From positions 541,453 through 605,452 of the forward strand of contig SCKX01000001.1 in the NCBI GenBank assembly GCA_004100325.1: a DNA stretch of 64,000 nt, written 5' to 3'. Position 1 is the stretch's first letter; each line of letters opens with the position of its first letter. The notes under the pieces are model-generated. The model ran no database searches, was not told the origin of the DNA, and saw nothing but the letters and a program-made list of their open reading frames with translations. Shown here piece after piece: positions 32,961 to 41,311 of this stretch. The DNA is from Candidatus Microsaccharimonas sossegonensis (GTDB lineage: Bacteria > Patescibacteriota > Saccharimonadia > Saccharimonadales > Saccharimonadaceae). Both the position numbers and the translations under genes were made by a program.

Positions 32961-33632
32961 CTATGCCTCTAGCTTGTAGCCAAACCCCCGAACAGTATGA
33001 ATCAAGGGTTTTTTAAACGGTGAATCAATCTTGTTTCGAAGATATTTAATGTAAACTTCAACAGTATTAGGAAGAATATCAGCGTCATAATCCCATACGT
33101 GGCTAATTATTACCTCTTTACTCAGGGGTCGACCTGGATTACGCAGCATATATTCAAGCAGAGCAAATTCTTTGCTGGTAAGTTGGACGTTTTTTCCAGC
33201 ACGCTCCACGCTGTAGGTGACGGTATCAAGCTTTAAATCACCTGCTTGCAAAATATCTGGCTGTTGTTCAGTTGGTCGTCGAAGAAGTGCACGGACACGT
33301 GAGATAAGCTCCTCTAATGCAAATGGCTTGACGAGATAATCATCGGCTCCGGCGTCAAGTCCTGCTGTCCGCTCGGCTACGCTTCCAAGGGCACTGAGAA
33401 AGAGGACTGGTGTGTGTATTTTGGCGTGACGCATCGCCTTAACGATCCCAAGTCCATCATAGCTTCCAGGCAGCATCCGATCGATGATTGCAATATCGTA
33501 TGGCTCGGTGGTTGCCATTGCGTACCCCTCATCACCGTCAAAAGCAACGTCTACCGCATATGTTTCTTGTTCAAGCGCTTTTTTAAGAGCGCGAGCAATT
33601 TTATGTTCATCTTCAATGATTAGTACTCTCAT
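32961..33632 (-). CDS. OmpR-family response regulator
   Basis: 223 residues. Receiver domain: acidic pair IIEDE near residue 7, phospho-acceptor in IAIIDRMLPG near residue 51, Thr/Ser switch FLSALG, and Lys in DYLVKPF. C-terminal winged helix: SKEFALLEYMLRNPGRPLSKE...VEVYIKYLRNKID...TVRGFGYKLEA. It probably regulates the exporter operon. TATACT lies six bases before the ATG, so the operon mRNA may be leaderless. Confidence 0.94.
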   Translation of the reverse strand: MRVLIIEDEHKIARALKKALEQETYAVDVAFDGDEGYAMATTEPYDIAIIDRMLPGSYDGLGIVKAMRHAKIHTPVLFLSALGSVAERTAGLDAGADDYLVKPFALEELISRVRALLRRPTEQQPDILQAGDLKLDTVTYSVERAGKNVQLTSKEFALLEYMLRNPGRPLSKEVIISHVWDYDADILPNTVEVYIKYLRNKIDSPFKKPLIHTVRGFGYKLEA

Positions 33633-33684
33633 GAACTTAGTATACAGCTATTTAGCTGAGATAGGGCTGAAGTATATAGGTATT

Positions 33685-34023
33685 TTAAGCAACGGATGCA
33701 GTGTGAGATGTATGTCGGGTGCTATAAAGATCGCTCCATGTCTGCATGTCCTTCAGAATTGGCATGAGGTCGCGCCCTTTGGTGGTCAGACGATATTCAC
33801 AGCGGCTTTCAGAAGTTGTGGCAACTTTTGTAATGATGCCTTCGACTTCAAGATGATCAAGACGTGCTGAAAGTGTTCGTGGATTTATTCCCTTTACGAG
33901 GTCTTGGATCTGGCAAAAACGGACGGATTCTTCATTCATAAAAAAACGGAGTAACTGGGGTGTCCATTTGTCACCAAGAATGTTGGTCGCTGCCTTGACG
34001 CAGCCGATATTTTCTGTGCTCAT
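33685..34023 (-). CDS. HxlR-family transcriptional regulator
   Basis: 112-residue winged-helix protein. IGCVKAATNILGDKWTPQLLRFFM and FCQIQDLVKGINPRTLSARLDHLEVEGIITK match the HxlR motif (CxxxxxxxxxxGxKWxxxIL...LxxRLKxLExxGLI). An N-terminal Cys8 is in the position used for redox or aldehyde sensing in this family. Located just downstream of the FAD-linked oxidase on the same strand, so it may regulate it. Confidence 0.88.
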   Translation of the reverse strand: MSTENIGCVKAATNILGDKWTPQLLRFFMNEESVRFCQIQDLVKGINPRTLSARLDHLEVEGIITKVATTSESRCEYRLTTKGRDLMPILKDMQTWSDLYSTRHTSHTASVA

Positions 34024-34066
34024 AAGTACGTTTTACTATACATTATCTAGCTTTGAACGTCAAAAA

Positions 34067-35731
34067 TTAGTGAATGAGTTCATTACTATTCGTCGTGCGG
34101 ATGTGATCCATGCTGTATTCCCACGATGCATCAGTTTTTTTGTGAGGATTAAAAATATAATGGGGATCAAAGATTTCTTTTGTATGTTTAAAAAGTGCGA
34201 ACATATCTTCGCCAAATACGGCTGGCAGCCACGGTCCTCGTACCATACCATCGTTGTGCTCGCCGGCAAGTGTCCCTTTGTACTGCAGGACAAGTGCAAT
34301 GACCTCTCGCATAACGGGTTCAAGTTTTACCTGATCAGCGTGACTTTTAATGTCTAAAAGTGGAACGATGTGAAAGTTGCCGTCGCCGAAATGCCCAGAG
34401 ATTGTTGCTGGTAATTTGTAGGCGCGAATAATTTTTCGCAGCTTTGGCAGGAACTCGGGCACATACTTTGGCTGTACCGTTACATCATCAATAAATGGTG
34501 CGGCATATTTATTATGGATACGCGTCCGGAGGAGCCATAGCGATGCGCGGCGAATTTGCCAAAACGGTGCACTGGCCGATTCATCGCCCTCGATATCCAT
34601 GCGGACATGAAATTTTTTAAGAGCCGCATGAAGCCTGGCAATTTTGTCGTAAACTTCTGTTTTTGTTTCTCCCTCAAATTCAATCATCAAAAGAATGTTA
34701 GGAAGATGACCTTTAAAACGAGCGACCGACCCAAGCAGCCAAGCTTGTTGCGTCAGCATGTGTTTTAGGCCCAGTTGTTTTGCAAAACTTCCAAAATATT
34801 GGATGCCAAGCTTGAATGTGATGTCGTCGAAGCCTTCAAAAGTTGCTGGCTTATATTTCATGACGATAGGTATGATTTCGCCTAGTTCTTTAAACGAGGT
34901 AAGGTAGACAAGCAACAGTCCGGAGTGCGGGGCTTTTGGGACTGTTTCGATTGTAATATCGGTGATGATGCCTAATGTACCCTGACTGCCAGTCATCAGT
35001 CTGGTCATATCAAATATACCTGTCTCACGGTCCCAGACGCTCCAAAGATTGTAGCCCATAGAGTTTTTGTTTACTTTTGGTCGGGCGTTATGAATATGAT
35101 CATAATTTGTTTCAATCAAGTTATAGACTTGTCTGTAGAGTTGCCCTTCAAAATCTTTTTGCTTCATTTTAGTGTCGAGTTGTCTTTTGGTAAGTGGTGC
35201 AACGACGTATTCATTGCCGTCAGCAAAAACCACCTTTAATTCACGAACTGCGCGTTCAGTGTTTCCGTACCGTAGCGACTGCTCGCCTCCAGCATTGTTA
35301 CCAACCATACCGCCGATCGTCGAAATAGCGCGGCTGGCCGGAGCTGACCCTAGCATTAAATGATGTTGCGCAAGTAGCGGATCGATGTCACGCAGTAAGA
35401 CGCCCGGCTGGGTATGTAGTATATTGCCGTTCACTCCTTCGATATGGGTGAAGTATGTTGTCATGTTGAGAATAAGGGAGTTTCCGATAGCTGCACCTGA
35501 CATGTCGGTGCCTGCACTTCGCGTGGTGATCGACAGCGACGGATAGTCTTTTTTGTGAGCAGTCACACATGCGACGAGTTGTCTAATGTCTTCACTGTCT
35601 TTTGGTTCTAGAACGGCGTCAGGAATAATTTCATAGATGCTTGCATCGTGGCTATGTTCCAATCGGTCTTGTCGGTGCGTTAAAATCCCTCCTTTAAAAA
35701 CTTTTCGTAGATCATCGAATAACCGCTCCAT
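34067..35731 (-). CDS. FAD-linked oxidase, GlcD/D-lactate dehydrogenase type (paralog 1)
   Basis: 554 residues. FAD-binding type 4 (PCMH) domain: LSITTRSAGTDMSGAAIGNSLI, STIGGMVGNNAGGEQSLRYG; C-terminal FAD-oxidase domain: ISGHFGDGNFHIVPL and GEHNDGMVRGPWL, FDPHYIFNPHKK. No C-terminal iron-sulfur motif. Probable substrate is D-lactate or another 2-hydroxyacid. A TCGACA-17-TATAGT promoter (35742-35770) ends ten bases before the ATG at 35731, so I prefer that start over the GTG at 35743. A close paralog is encoded at 54149. Confidence 0.88.
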   Translation of the reverse strand: MERLFDDLRKVFKGGILTHRQDRLEHSHDASIYEIIPDAVLEPKDSEDIRQLVACVTAHKKDYPSLSITTRSAGTDMSGAAIGNSLILNMTTYFTHIEGVNGNILHTQPGVLLRDIDPLLAQHHLMLGSAPASRAISTIGGMVGNNAGGEQSLRYGNTERAVRELKVVFADGNEYVVAPLTKRQLDTKMKQKDFEGQLYRQVYNLIETNYDHIHNARPKVNKNSMGYNLWSVWDRETGIFDMTRLMTGSQGTLGIITDITIETVPKAPHSGLLLVYLTSFKELGEIIPIVMKYKPATFEGFDDITFKLGIQYFGSFAKQLGLKHMLTQQAWLLGSVARFKGHLPNILLMIEFEGETKTEVYDKIARLHAALKKFHVRMDIEGDESASAPFWQIRRASLWLLRTRIHNKYAAPFIDDVTVQPKYVPEFLPKLRKIIRAYKLPATISGHFGDGNFHIVPLLDIKSHADQVKLEPVMREVIALVLQYKGTLAGEHNDGMVRGPWLPAVFGEDMFALFKHTKEIFDPHYIFNPHKKTDASWEYSMDHIRTTNSNELIH

Positions 35732-35741
35732 ACTCCCGTTC

Positions 35742-35770
35742 ACTATACGTTGCCGTAAGCGGTTTGTCGA
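35742..35770 (-). promoter_or_regulatory. Promoter of FAD-linked oxidase paralog 1
   Basis: Minus strand TCGACA (35765-35770) and TATAGT (35742-35747), 17-bp spacing, near-leaderless. Divergent from the TATAAT (35825-35830) of the permease gene. Confidence 0.5.
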
Positions 35771-35837
35771 GGTCAGTGCAAGACTATACTATCACCTTTG
35801 CTATCAGACAAACCTCAACATGTGTATAATACGTCTT

Positions 35838-36971
35838 ATGAAGACACGCATTGATATCGACACGAAAACATTTGTCAGGTTTATTTTAGTAGTGATTGGC
35901 TTTGGGTTAGCGATTTTTGCAATTTATCAAGCCCTCACTGCGCTGCTTATTCTTGGTATTTCGTTGTTTCTCGCCGTCGCTCTCAACGGACCGGTTTCTC
36001 GAATTAGCCGGATACTTCCTGGGCGGAGTCGTTTGGCAGCGTCGACGATCGCTTATATAGTAGTTGTGGTTATTTTAGGGGCTGTTATTTTTCTCGTGGT
36101 GCCCCCAATCGTGCAACAGACAGCAAAATTTGTACAAAGCGTCCCCTCTTTTGTTGACACCGCGACCAATCAATACAAAGGTTTAAACGATCTTATTAAT
36201 CAGTACAACTTACAACCACAGGTCGACCAGGCACTAACTTCTATCAAGCAAAATACCTCTAGCTGGGCAAGTAATGTTGGTAGTACGGTTATTACTGGTG
36301 TTGGGTCACTCTTTGCGTTTCTAACCAGCTTACTTCTTGTGCTTGTTCTGACCTTCCTAATGTTAATTGAAGGACCTGTGTGGATGGAGCGCATATGGGG
36401 ATTGTATAATAACAAAAAACGAATGCAAATTCACAAGCGAATTACAAAACGTATTTACGGTGTCGTGAATGGCTACGTGACAGGTCAACTGATTGTTTCT
36501 GCCATTGGCGGTATTTTGGCGGGTACAGCAATTTTTGTGCTTAGTTTGATATTTCCAAAAATTCCGGCTGGTCTTGCGTTTCCGACTGCGGCAATTACTT
36601 TTACACTTTCGCTTATTCCAATGTTTGGGGCAACAATCGCCGGGCTTTTGATTACTACACTACTTGCCTTTAATTCACCTCTCGCTGCGATTATATATAT
36701 CGTCTACTTTTTTATATATCAACAAATCGAAAACAACTTTGTTGCACCACAGGTGCAGGCGAAAAAAATAGAGCTTTCGGCACTTGCTGTGCTTGCTTCG
36801 GTTACCATCGGATTGTACATGTTTGGTCTATTGGGTGGTATTATTGCTATTCCAATTGCTGGTTCAATTCGTATCTTACTAGAAGAGTATCTCCAAAGCC
36901 GCCGCAATGATGATACTGATGATGAGGGTGTGATTGAAGAAGATATTGTCGTCAAAAAAGCGAAAGTGTGA
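35838..36971 (+). CDS. AI-2E family (PerM/TqsA-type) membrane permease
   Basis: 377 residues from MKTRIDIDTK; about eight transmembrane helices in two clusters, with a long soluble loop (about residues 95-150). Family motifs: LLILGISLFLAVALNGPVSRI, GPVWMERIW, and the conserved IEPIxxxLIPMFGATIAG-like region ITFTLSLIPMFGATIAGLLI, QQIENNFVAPQVQAKKIELSAL. Substrates range from AI-2 to ions; unknown here. TATAAT lies seven bases before the ATG, so the 67 upstream residues in the track are not translated. The tail is acidic (DDTDDEGVIEED). Confidence 0.88.
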   Translation: MKTRIDIDTKTFVRFILVVIGFGLAIFAIYQALTALLILGISLFLAVALNGPVSRISRILPGRSRLAASTIAYIVVVVILGAVIFLVVPPIVQQTAKFVQSVPSFVDTATNQYKGLNDLINQYNLQPQVDQALTSIKQNTSSWASNVGSTVITGVGSLFAFLTSLLLVLVLTFLMLIEGPVWMERIWGLYNNKKRMQIHKRITKRIYGVVNGYVTGQLIVSAIGGILAGTAIFVLSLIFPKIPAGLAFPTAAITFTLSLIPMFGATIAGLLITTLLAFNSPLAAIIYIVYFFIYQQIENNFVAPQVQAKKIELSALAVLASVTIGLYMFGLLGGIIAIPIAGSIRILLEEYLQSRRNDDTDDEGVIEEDIVVKKAKV

Positions 36972-36979
36972 GGTGGATC

Positions 36980-38470
36980 TTAAGCCACATATTCCCAAAT
37001 TGAACCGTGGGCGGTGTCACGAACAGTGACGCCGCTTTTTTCAATCTGGTCACGTAATCTATCGGCAGCCTGCCAGTCCTTTTTTTCACGAGCTCTTTCG
37101 CGTTCGATGATCAGTCGTTTGATGTCGTCTGAAATATCTTTGCTCGTGTCAAATAAGGCAAGCCCAAGCAAGTTGTCAACTGTTTCGATGAATGAAGTCA
37201 GTGCATGCTGGTGGATATCTTCTAGATTAATACCGTCGATTTTGCGAAATGCCTCATCAATAATAGCGCAAGCGGCAGGCGTGTCCAAGTCGTTTGAGAT
37301 GGCTTCGATAAGTGCCTGTGAGCTGGCGTAGAGCGAGACCGACTCGTCGTCGGTGGACTTTTCATCATCATCCCGCAGACGGTCGTGGGTTTGGTGGCGG
37401 AGTGCTGCACTGTTTCGCCAGTTGTGCAGACGATTTTTAGCTGATTCAAGATTTTCAAAAGTGAAATTGCCTTCGCTGCGATAGTGTCTTTGCAAGACAA
37501 ACAAACGGAAGTCAAGTGGTGAGTATCCCTTCTCTCCCAGGCCGTTCAGCGTGTAGCCATTACCCAGTGACTTACTAATCTTGGTACCATTCACTTTAAG
37601 GTGATTATTATGCAACCAATAATGTGCAAAGGTCACGCCTGTCGCTGCTTCAGACTGCGCAATTTCATTGGTATGGTGGACAGGTATATGGTCGATGCCA
37701 CCGGTATGAATATCAAGTGTCTTACCAAGTAGTGTCATCGCCATAGCAGAACACTCAAGGTGCCAGCCAGGAAAGCCCATCTTTTTGTTCGCCTGCTCGT
37801 ATTCGAGACCATCAGCAACAATCGGCTCCAGCAAATCAATCGGAGTTTCCCATTCCATATCTCTGGTCTCACCTTGTGGAGTAAACTTCCATAACGCAAA
37901 ATCGACAGGATTTTTCTTTTGCGGGTTAAATTCAACCCGGGCACCGGCTTTTTGGGCATCTAGATCAAGCCCGGCAAAATGACCGTAGGATGGAAACTTC
38001 GACGTGTCAAAATATATGCCGTCATCAATTTGGTAAGTAAAGCCTTTTTTTTGAAGCGTTCGCACAAGCTCCAGTTGTTCCGTGATGTAGCTGGTCGCTT
38101 TGATGATGTGCTGCGGCGTGAGGAGATGTAAACGAGCCATGCCTTTTATGAAGTCGTCGGTATAAAACGAGGCGATATCCCACGCCGTTTTACCTTCTCG
38201 ACGGGCGCCTTTTTCAAGCTTATCTTCACCCTCATCCGCATCGCTGACTAAATGACCAACATCGGTAATATTCATGACTCTCTCAACCCTTAGGCCGTTT
38301 GCTTGTAAGACGCGAATCAACGTGTCCCAGTATATATAAGCTGTCCAGTTACCGACGTGCAGATAGTTGTAGACAGTCGGACCGCAGGTATAAAGGCTGA
38401 CCTTTCCCTCAATTTGAGGAGTAAAAGTATCGACACGATGGGTTAATTGATTATGAAACTGAAGACTCAT
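36980..38470 (-). CDS. cysS: Cysteinyl-tRNA synthetase
   Basis: 496 residues. HIGH-like GPTVYNYLHVGN with zinc ligand Cys in YTCGPT; second zinc ligands in GWHLECSAMAM and HTGGIDHIPVHHTNEIAQSEA; KISKSLGN (KMSKS variant). The C-terminal helical region binds the anticodon. Start at 38470 (MSLQFHN) has GAGGGAAA upstream; the gene overlaps the DHH phosphoesterase by 20 bp. Unlike RecR and DnaX in this window, its zinc site is intact. Confidence 0.96.
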   Translation of the reverse strand: MSLQFHNQLTHRVDTFTPQIEGKVSLYTCGPTVYNYLHVGNWTAYIYWDTLIRVLQANGLRVERVMNITDVGHLVSDADEGEDKLEKGARREGKTAWDIASFYTDDFIKGMARLHLLTPQHIIKATSYITEQLELVRTLQKKGFTYQIDDGIYFDTSKFPSYGHFAGLDLDAQKAGARVEFNPQKKNPVDFALWKFTPQGETRDMEWETPIDLLEPIVADGLEYEQANKKMGFPGWHLECSAMAMTLLGKTLDIHTGGIDHIPVHHTNEIAQSEAATGVTFAHYWLHNNHLKVNGTKISKSLGNGYTLNGLGEKGYSPLDFRLFVLQRHYRSEGNFTFENLESAKNRLHNWRNSAALRHQTHDRLRDDDEKSTDDESVSLYASSQALIEAISNDLDTPAACAIIDEAFRKIDGINLEDIHQHALTSFIETVDNLLGLALFDTSKDISDDIKRLIIERERAREKKDWQAADRLRDQIEKSGVTVRDTAHGSIWEYVA

Positions 38471-39458
38471 GCTTTCCCTCATAAACGCTTAGTGCCTTGT
38501 CTGTGACCGTGATTAATTCGGACAATATTTTGTCATAGCTCTCAAAAACGCGAAAACCTGAAGCGTAGGTGTGTCCACCACCGCCAAAAAAACCAGCGAT
38601 TTGCTCGGCAATCGGCACGTTACTACGAATCTTGCCGGTTAGTTTTCCATCCGGGTATGTTTTAAGCGCAACAGCAATTTTCACCTCATTCACTAGGCGC
38701 ATTTCATCGAGCACCAAAACGCTTGGATTGTACTGATCACTGAATTCGGCAATTTCTTCCCAAGGAATATGTATGGTAGCCAGCTGTCCGTCAAGACTAT
38801 ATTCAATTCGTTCTAAAAGACGACCTTTATAGGCGAGAATCTCAGGTGATTTCTTCATAAACTCTCTTCGGCGCTCCTCGATAGTATTACTATGCGCACC
38901 AAGTGCCACCAACTCACCAACTATGTGGAAGGTTTCTGCCGTTACATTATGGGTGGTGAGCCCTAGGCTGTCACTCATAATGGCGATCATCATGTCTTCG
39001 GCAGCTTGTGAGGTGATGTTCCAGTTGAACTTCGTAGCCAGCTTATAAATAATTTCAGTCGTTGCGACCGCTTCCTCGGCGAGGAGCTCGTGTGCGAACG
39101 GGAGCGTTGTTGCTGTTTCGATATGGTGGTCGATCACCAACACCGGATGTGATTCAAGGAACTGACGCGCACCCGGTATTTCATACACTTTGCTGATAAG
39201 AGTTTCGCTTGTCGTATCAACGATAATCACAAGTTCTGCCGAAGTATCAAACTCTTGCGTCACGCGGTCCCACCCATTGATGTAGCGAAGATATTTCGGT
39301 ATGTCCACGTCGCAGTACAGATGAACGGCTTTACCGAGGTCAGACAAGATTTCTTCTAACGCGAGCGCACTCCCCAAGCTATCGCCATCGGGATTTTCAG
39401 CTTGGATAACCATGATTTTTTGAGCTGATTCTATGAGACTTTTGGCGGATTCATACAT
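38451..39458 (-). CDS. DHH/DHHA1 phosphoesterase (NrnA-like)
   Basis: 335 residues. Motif I ENPDGDSLGSALAL, motif II IIVDTT, motif III VIDHHIE, and MSDSLG in motif IV coordinate manganese; the C-terminal DHHA1 domain has GGGGHTYASGF. NrnA proteins degrade oligoribonucleotides and pAp; some act on cyclic dinucleotides. The 335-residue length fits NrnA. A TACAAT box seven bases before the ATG suggests a leaderless mRNA shared with cysS. Confidence 0.9.
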   Translation of the reverse strand: MYESAKSLIESAQKIMVIQAENPDGDSLGSALALEEILSDLGKAVHLYCDVDIPKYLRYINGWDRVTQEFDTSAELVIIVDTTSETLISKVYEIPGARQFLESHPVLVIDHHIETATTLPFAHELLAEEAVATTEIIYKLATKFNWNITSQAAEDMMIAIMSDSLGLTTHNVTAETFHIVGELVALGAHSNTIEERRREFMKKSPEILAYKGRLLERIEYSLDGQLATIHIPWEEIAEFSDQYNPSVLVLDEMRLVNEVKIAVALKTYPDGKLTGKIRSNVPIAEQIAGFFGGGGHTYASGFRVFESYDKILSELITVTDKALSVYEGKHESSVS

Positions 39459-39495
39459 TGTTTCTATTGTAACAGATGACGTTTATTTTCACATT

Positions 39496-39553
39496 GAAGA
39501 GGGACGCCCCGATGACATAACCGAAGTTCTATCACTAGGACGTCCCTGTCTTC
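39496..39553 (-). other. Stable hairpin with UUCG-type tetraloop
   Basis: On the minus strand GAAGACAGGGACG pairs with CGTCCCTCTTC and an inner helix is capped by a TTCG loop (GAACTTCGGTT). It lies between the 230-aa membrane gene and the DHH gene. No T-run follows, so it may be a processing site, a small RNA, or a Rho-type end. Confidence 0.4.
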
Positions 39554-39569
39554 ACCGACAAGCATGACA

Positions 39570-40259
39570 TTAAGCCTGCTGGCGCACCCTTTCAATTATG
39601 TCCATCAATTGTTGTCGGCTGTCATCAGTTTTTCTGAGCAAATCAATGGCGACGTGGTTGGTCGTTGTATTGACCAACTTGCGATGTATGCTAAGCTGAC
39701 CCATGACTTCGTCGTTCAGCAACTGTGCGCGGACATAGGTTGCCTGGATCAGGTTTAGAATGCGCATCTTGTGCTGCCAGTACAGCTCGACGTGTTCGGG
39801 TTTCTGACAGTCAAGCTGTCGTAGTATCTTATCAGCTTGAGCGAGACTGCGATCTGTAAACATGTCGTTCAGCACATTGTTAGGCAGCGAACCATGTTTC
39901 AAGATCCCATTGACGAACATCATCTGGAAGCTATAGTCGTCGTTGGTAACGTAACAACTTCGCCGAGATCCATTGGTGATCGATTCCCGGCTTTTGTTGA
40001 TGCTAGTAATTATTTTTGACAAAAACCAAGCAAAAAACAAGAAAACCAGAATCGTAAATAGACTTTCAAGCTTCATACTAGCTTGCAGGCCAGTTGCAGC
40101 GAGGACACTTTGAAAATAAGTAGCGGCAGCGGCAATGAGGCTGCCCACCCTCATCGTCTGAAGAACTCTCACAATGAATGGCTTTTGAACACACCAGGCG
40201 AACCAAAAGGAAGGCTGCTTGAACTGGTAGATGTGAACGCGGTTGATGGAAAAGTGCAT
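39570..40259 (-). CDS. Hypothetical membrane protein with coiled-coil C-terminus
   Basis: 229 residues from MHFSINRVHIYQFK. Two hydrophobic segments (about residues 36-55 and 65-82) precede a helical, charged C-terminal domain (ADKILRQLDCQKPEHVELYWQHKMRI...LMDIIERVRQQA). A consensus TTGACA-16-TATAAT promoter places transcription start near 40291, downstream of the track's ATG at 40316, so that start is excluded. No family recognised. It is oddly well-promoted for an unknown gene. Confidence 0.7.
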   Translation of the reverse strand: MHFSINRVHIYQFKQPSFWFAWCVQKPFIVRVLQTMRVGSLIAAAATYFQSVLAATGLQASMKLESLFTILVFLFFAWFLSKIITSINKSRESITNGSRRSCYVTNDDYSFQMMFVNGILKHGSLPNNVLNDMFTDRSLAQADKILRQLDCQKPEHVELYWQHKMRILNLIQATYVRAQLLNDEVMGQLSIHRKLVNTTTNHVAIDLLRKTDDSRQQLMDIIERVRQQA

Positions 40260-40298
40260 AGTAGTCTCAACTTTCTTGTCGGCGGAAGGACTGAGTAT

Positions 40299-40326
40299 AT
40301 TATAACAAATTACCACTATTTGTCAA
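40299..40326 (-). promoter_or_regulatory. Consensus sigma70 promoter
   Basis: Minus strand TTGACA (40321-40326) and TATAAT (40299-40304), both perfect, 16-bp spacing. It lies just inside the region before the recR stop and drives the 229-aa membrane gene. Confidence 0.7.
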
Positions 40327-40343
40327 TCTATAACGAGGACGAA

Positions 40344-40958
40344 TCAAAGTGTACGACGCCCTTCCAAGGCATGTGCAAGGGTGATTTGGTCGGCATACTC
40401 AAGGTCAACACCAACTGGGATTCCACGAGCTAAACGACTGATGGCGACCACGATACCGGCGTCTTTGATATGTCGCTGCAAAAAGAGCGCCGTTGATTCG
40501 CCTTCGACGCTGGCGTTAGTCGCAATAATGACTTCTTTGACGTCGTCATCAACTAACCGTTTTAGTAATTCAGGTATGTGCAGCTGGTCCGGACCGACGC
40601 CGTCGATCGGACTAATAGCGCCGCCGAGAACATGATAGGTGCCTTTGAATTGTCCGGTGCGTTCTAGGGCTACAATGTCGAGCGGTTCCTCAACAACCGC
40701 AACTACTGTTTTATCACGATCTGAATTGCTATACAGTGGTGAGACTGTTTCGTCTGCATCGATCAGGGCAAATGTGATCGGACAGGTCTTGACGAGACTA
40801 TGAATGTCGTGGATCGCCGTCGAGAGTGACGTGTTAATGTGCTGGTCGGCTTTCAATAGGAAATAGGCGTATCGCTCGGCGGTACGTGCACCGACGCCAG
40901 GCAAACGACCTAATTCGTCGATTAATTTTTCCAGTGCAACCGGTAGTAAGTGAGCCAT
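40344..40958 (-). CDS. recR: Recombination mediator RecR, lacking the zinc finger
   Basis: 204 residues. N-terminal HhH: LEKLIDELGRLPGVGARTAERYAYFLL; Toprim: AVVEEPLDIVALERTGQFKGTYHVLGGAISPIDGVGPDQLHI; C-terminal ATNASVEGESTALFLQRHI and ISRLARGIPVGVDLEYADQITLAHAL. The usual four-cysteine zinc finger between HhH and Toprim is reduced to a single Cys (KTCPITF...SPLYSNSDRDKT). RecR loads RecA at gaps with RecO/RecF. Downstream of ybaB and dnaX-type genes as in many bacteria. Confidence 0.94.
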   Translation of the reverse strand: MAHLLPVALEKLIDELGRLPGVGARTAERYAYFLLKADQHINTSLSTAIHDIHSLVKTCPITFALIDADETVSPLYSNSDRDKTVVAVVEEPLDIVALERTGQFKGTYHVLGGAISPIDGVGPDQLHIPELLKRLVDDDVKEVIIATNASVEGESTALFLQRHIKDAGIVVAISRLARGIPVGVDLEYADQITLAHALEGRRTL

Positions 40959-40977
40959 ACGTGCAAAGATCTACGTC

Positions 40978-41268
40978 TTATAAACCTAAGTTGCCAAGAC
41001 CGCCCATAAGCGGCTTCATTTTTTCAGCGGCGACTTCTTGCGCTTTGGCGAGCCCATCTCGTACGGCGATTTCAATCCAATGTTCTAGTTCGGCGATGTC
41101 ATCAAGATCAATCGATGCTGGATCAATCGTGATTTTTTTCATCTTTAGTTCACCGGTAATTTGCACCACGACCGCACCATCACCCGCCTCAACCTCGATA
41201 ATTTCTTTTTTTAAATCACTTTGCGCTTTACGTAGCTTGTTCAGCATCTTCATTTGGTCAAAAGCCAT
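40978..41268 (-). CDS. YbaB/EbfC nucleoid-associated protein
   Basis: 96 residues. MLNKLRKAQSDLKKEIIEVEAGDGAVVVQITGELKMKKITIDP is the family core; the C-terminal helix AVRDGLAKAQEVAAEKMKPLMGGLGNL is typical. Binds DNA as a dimer; usually encoded between dnaX and recR. GGAGAA precedes the ATG. Confidence 0.93.
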   Translation of the reverse strand: MAFDQMKMLNKLRKAQSDLKKEIIEVEAGDGAVVVQITGELKMKKITIDPASIDLDDIAELEHWIEIAVRDGLAKAQEVAAEKMKPLMGGLGNLGL

Positions 41269-41311
41269 TTCGTTCTCCGTCTCTTAATTACATCTTAATT
41301 ATACGTTACTC

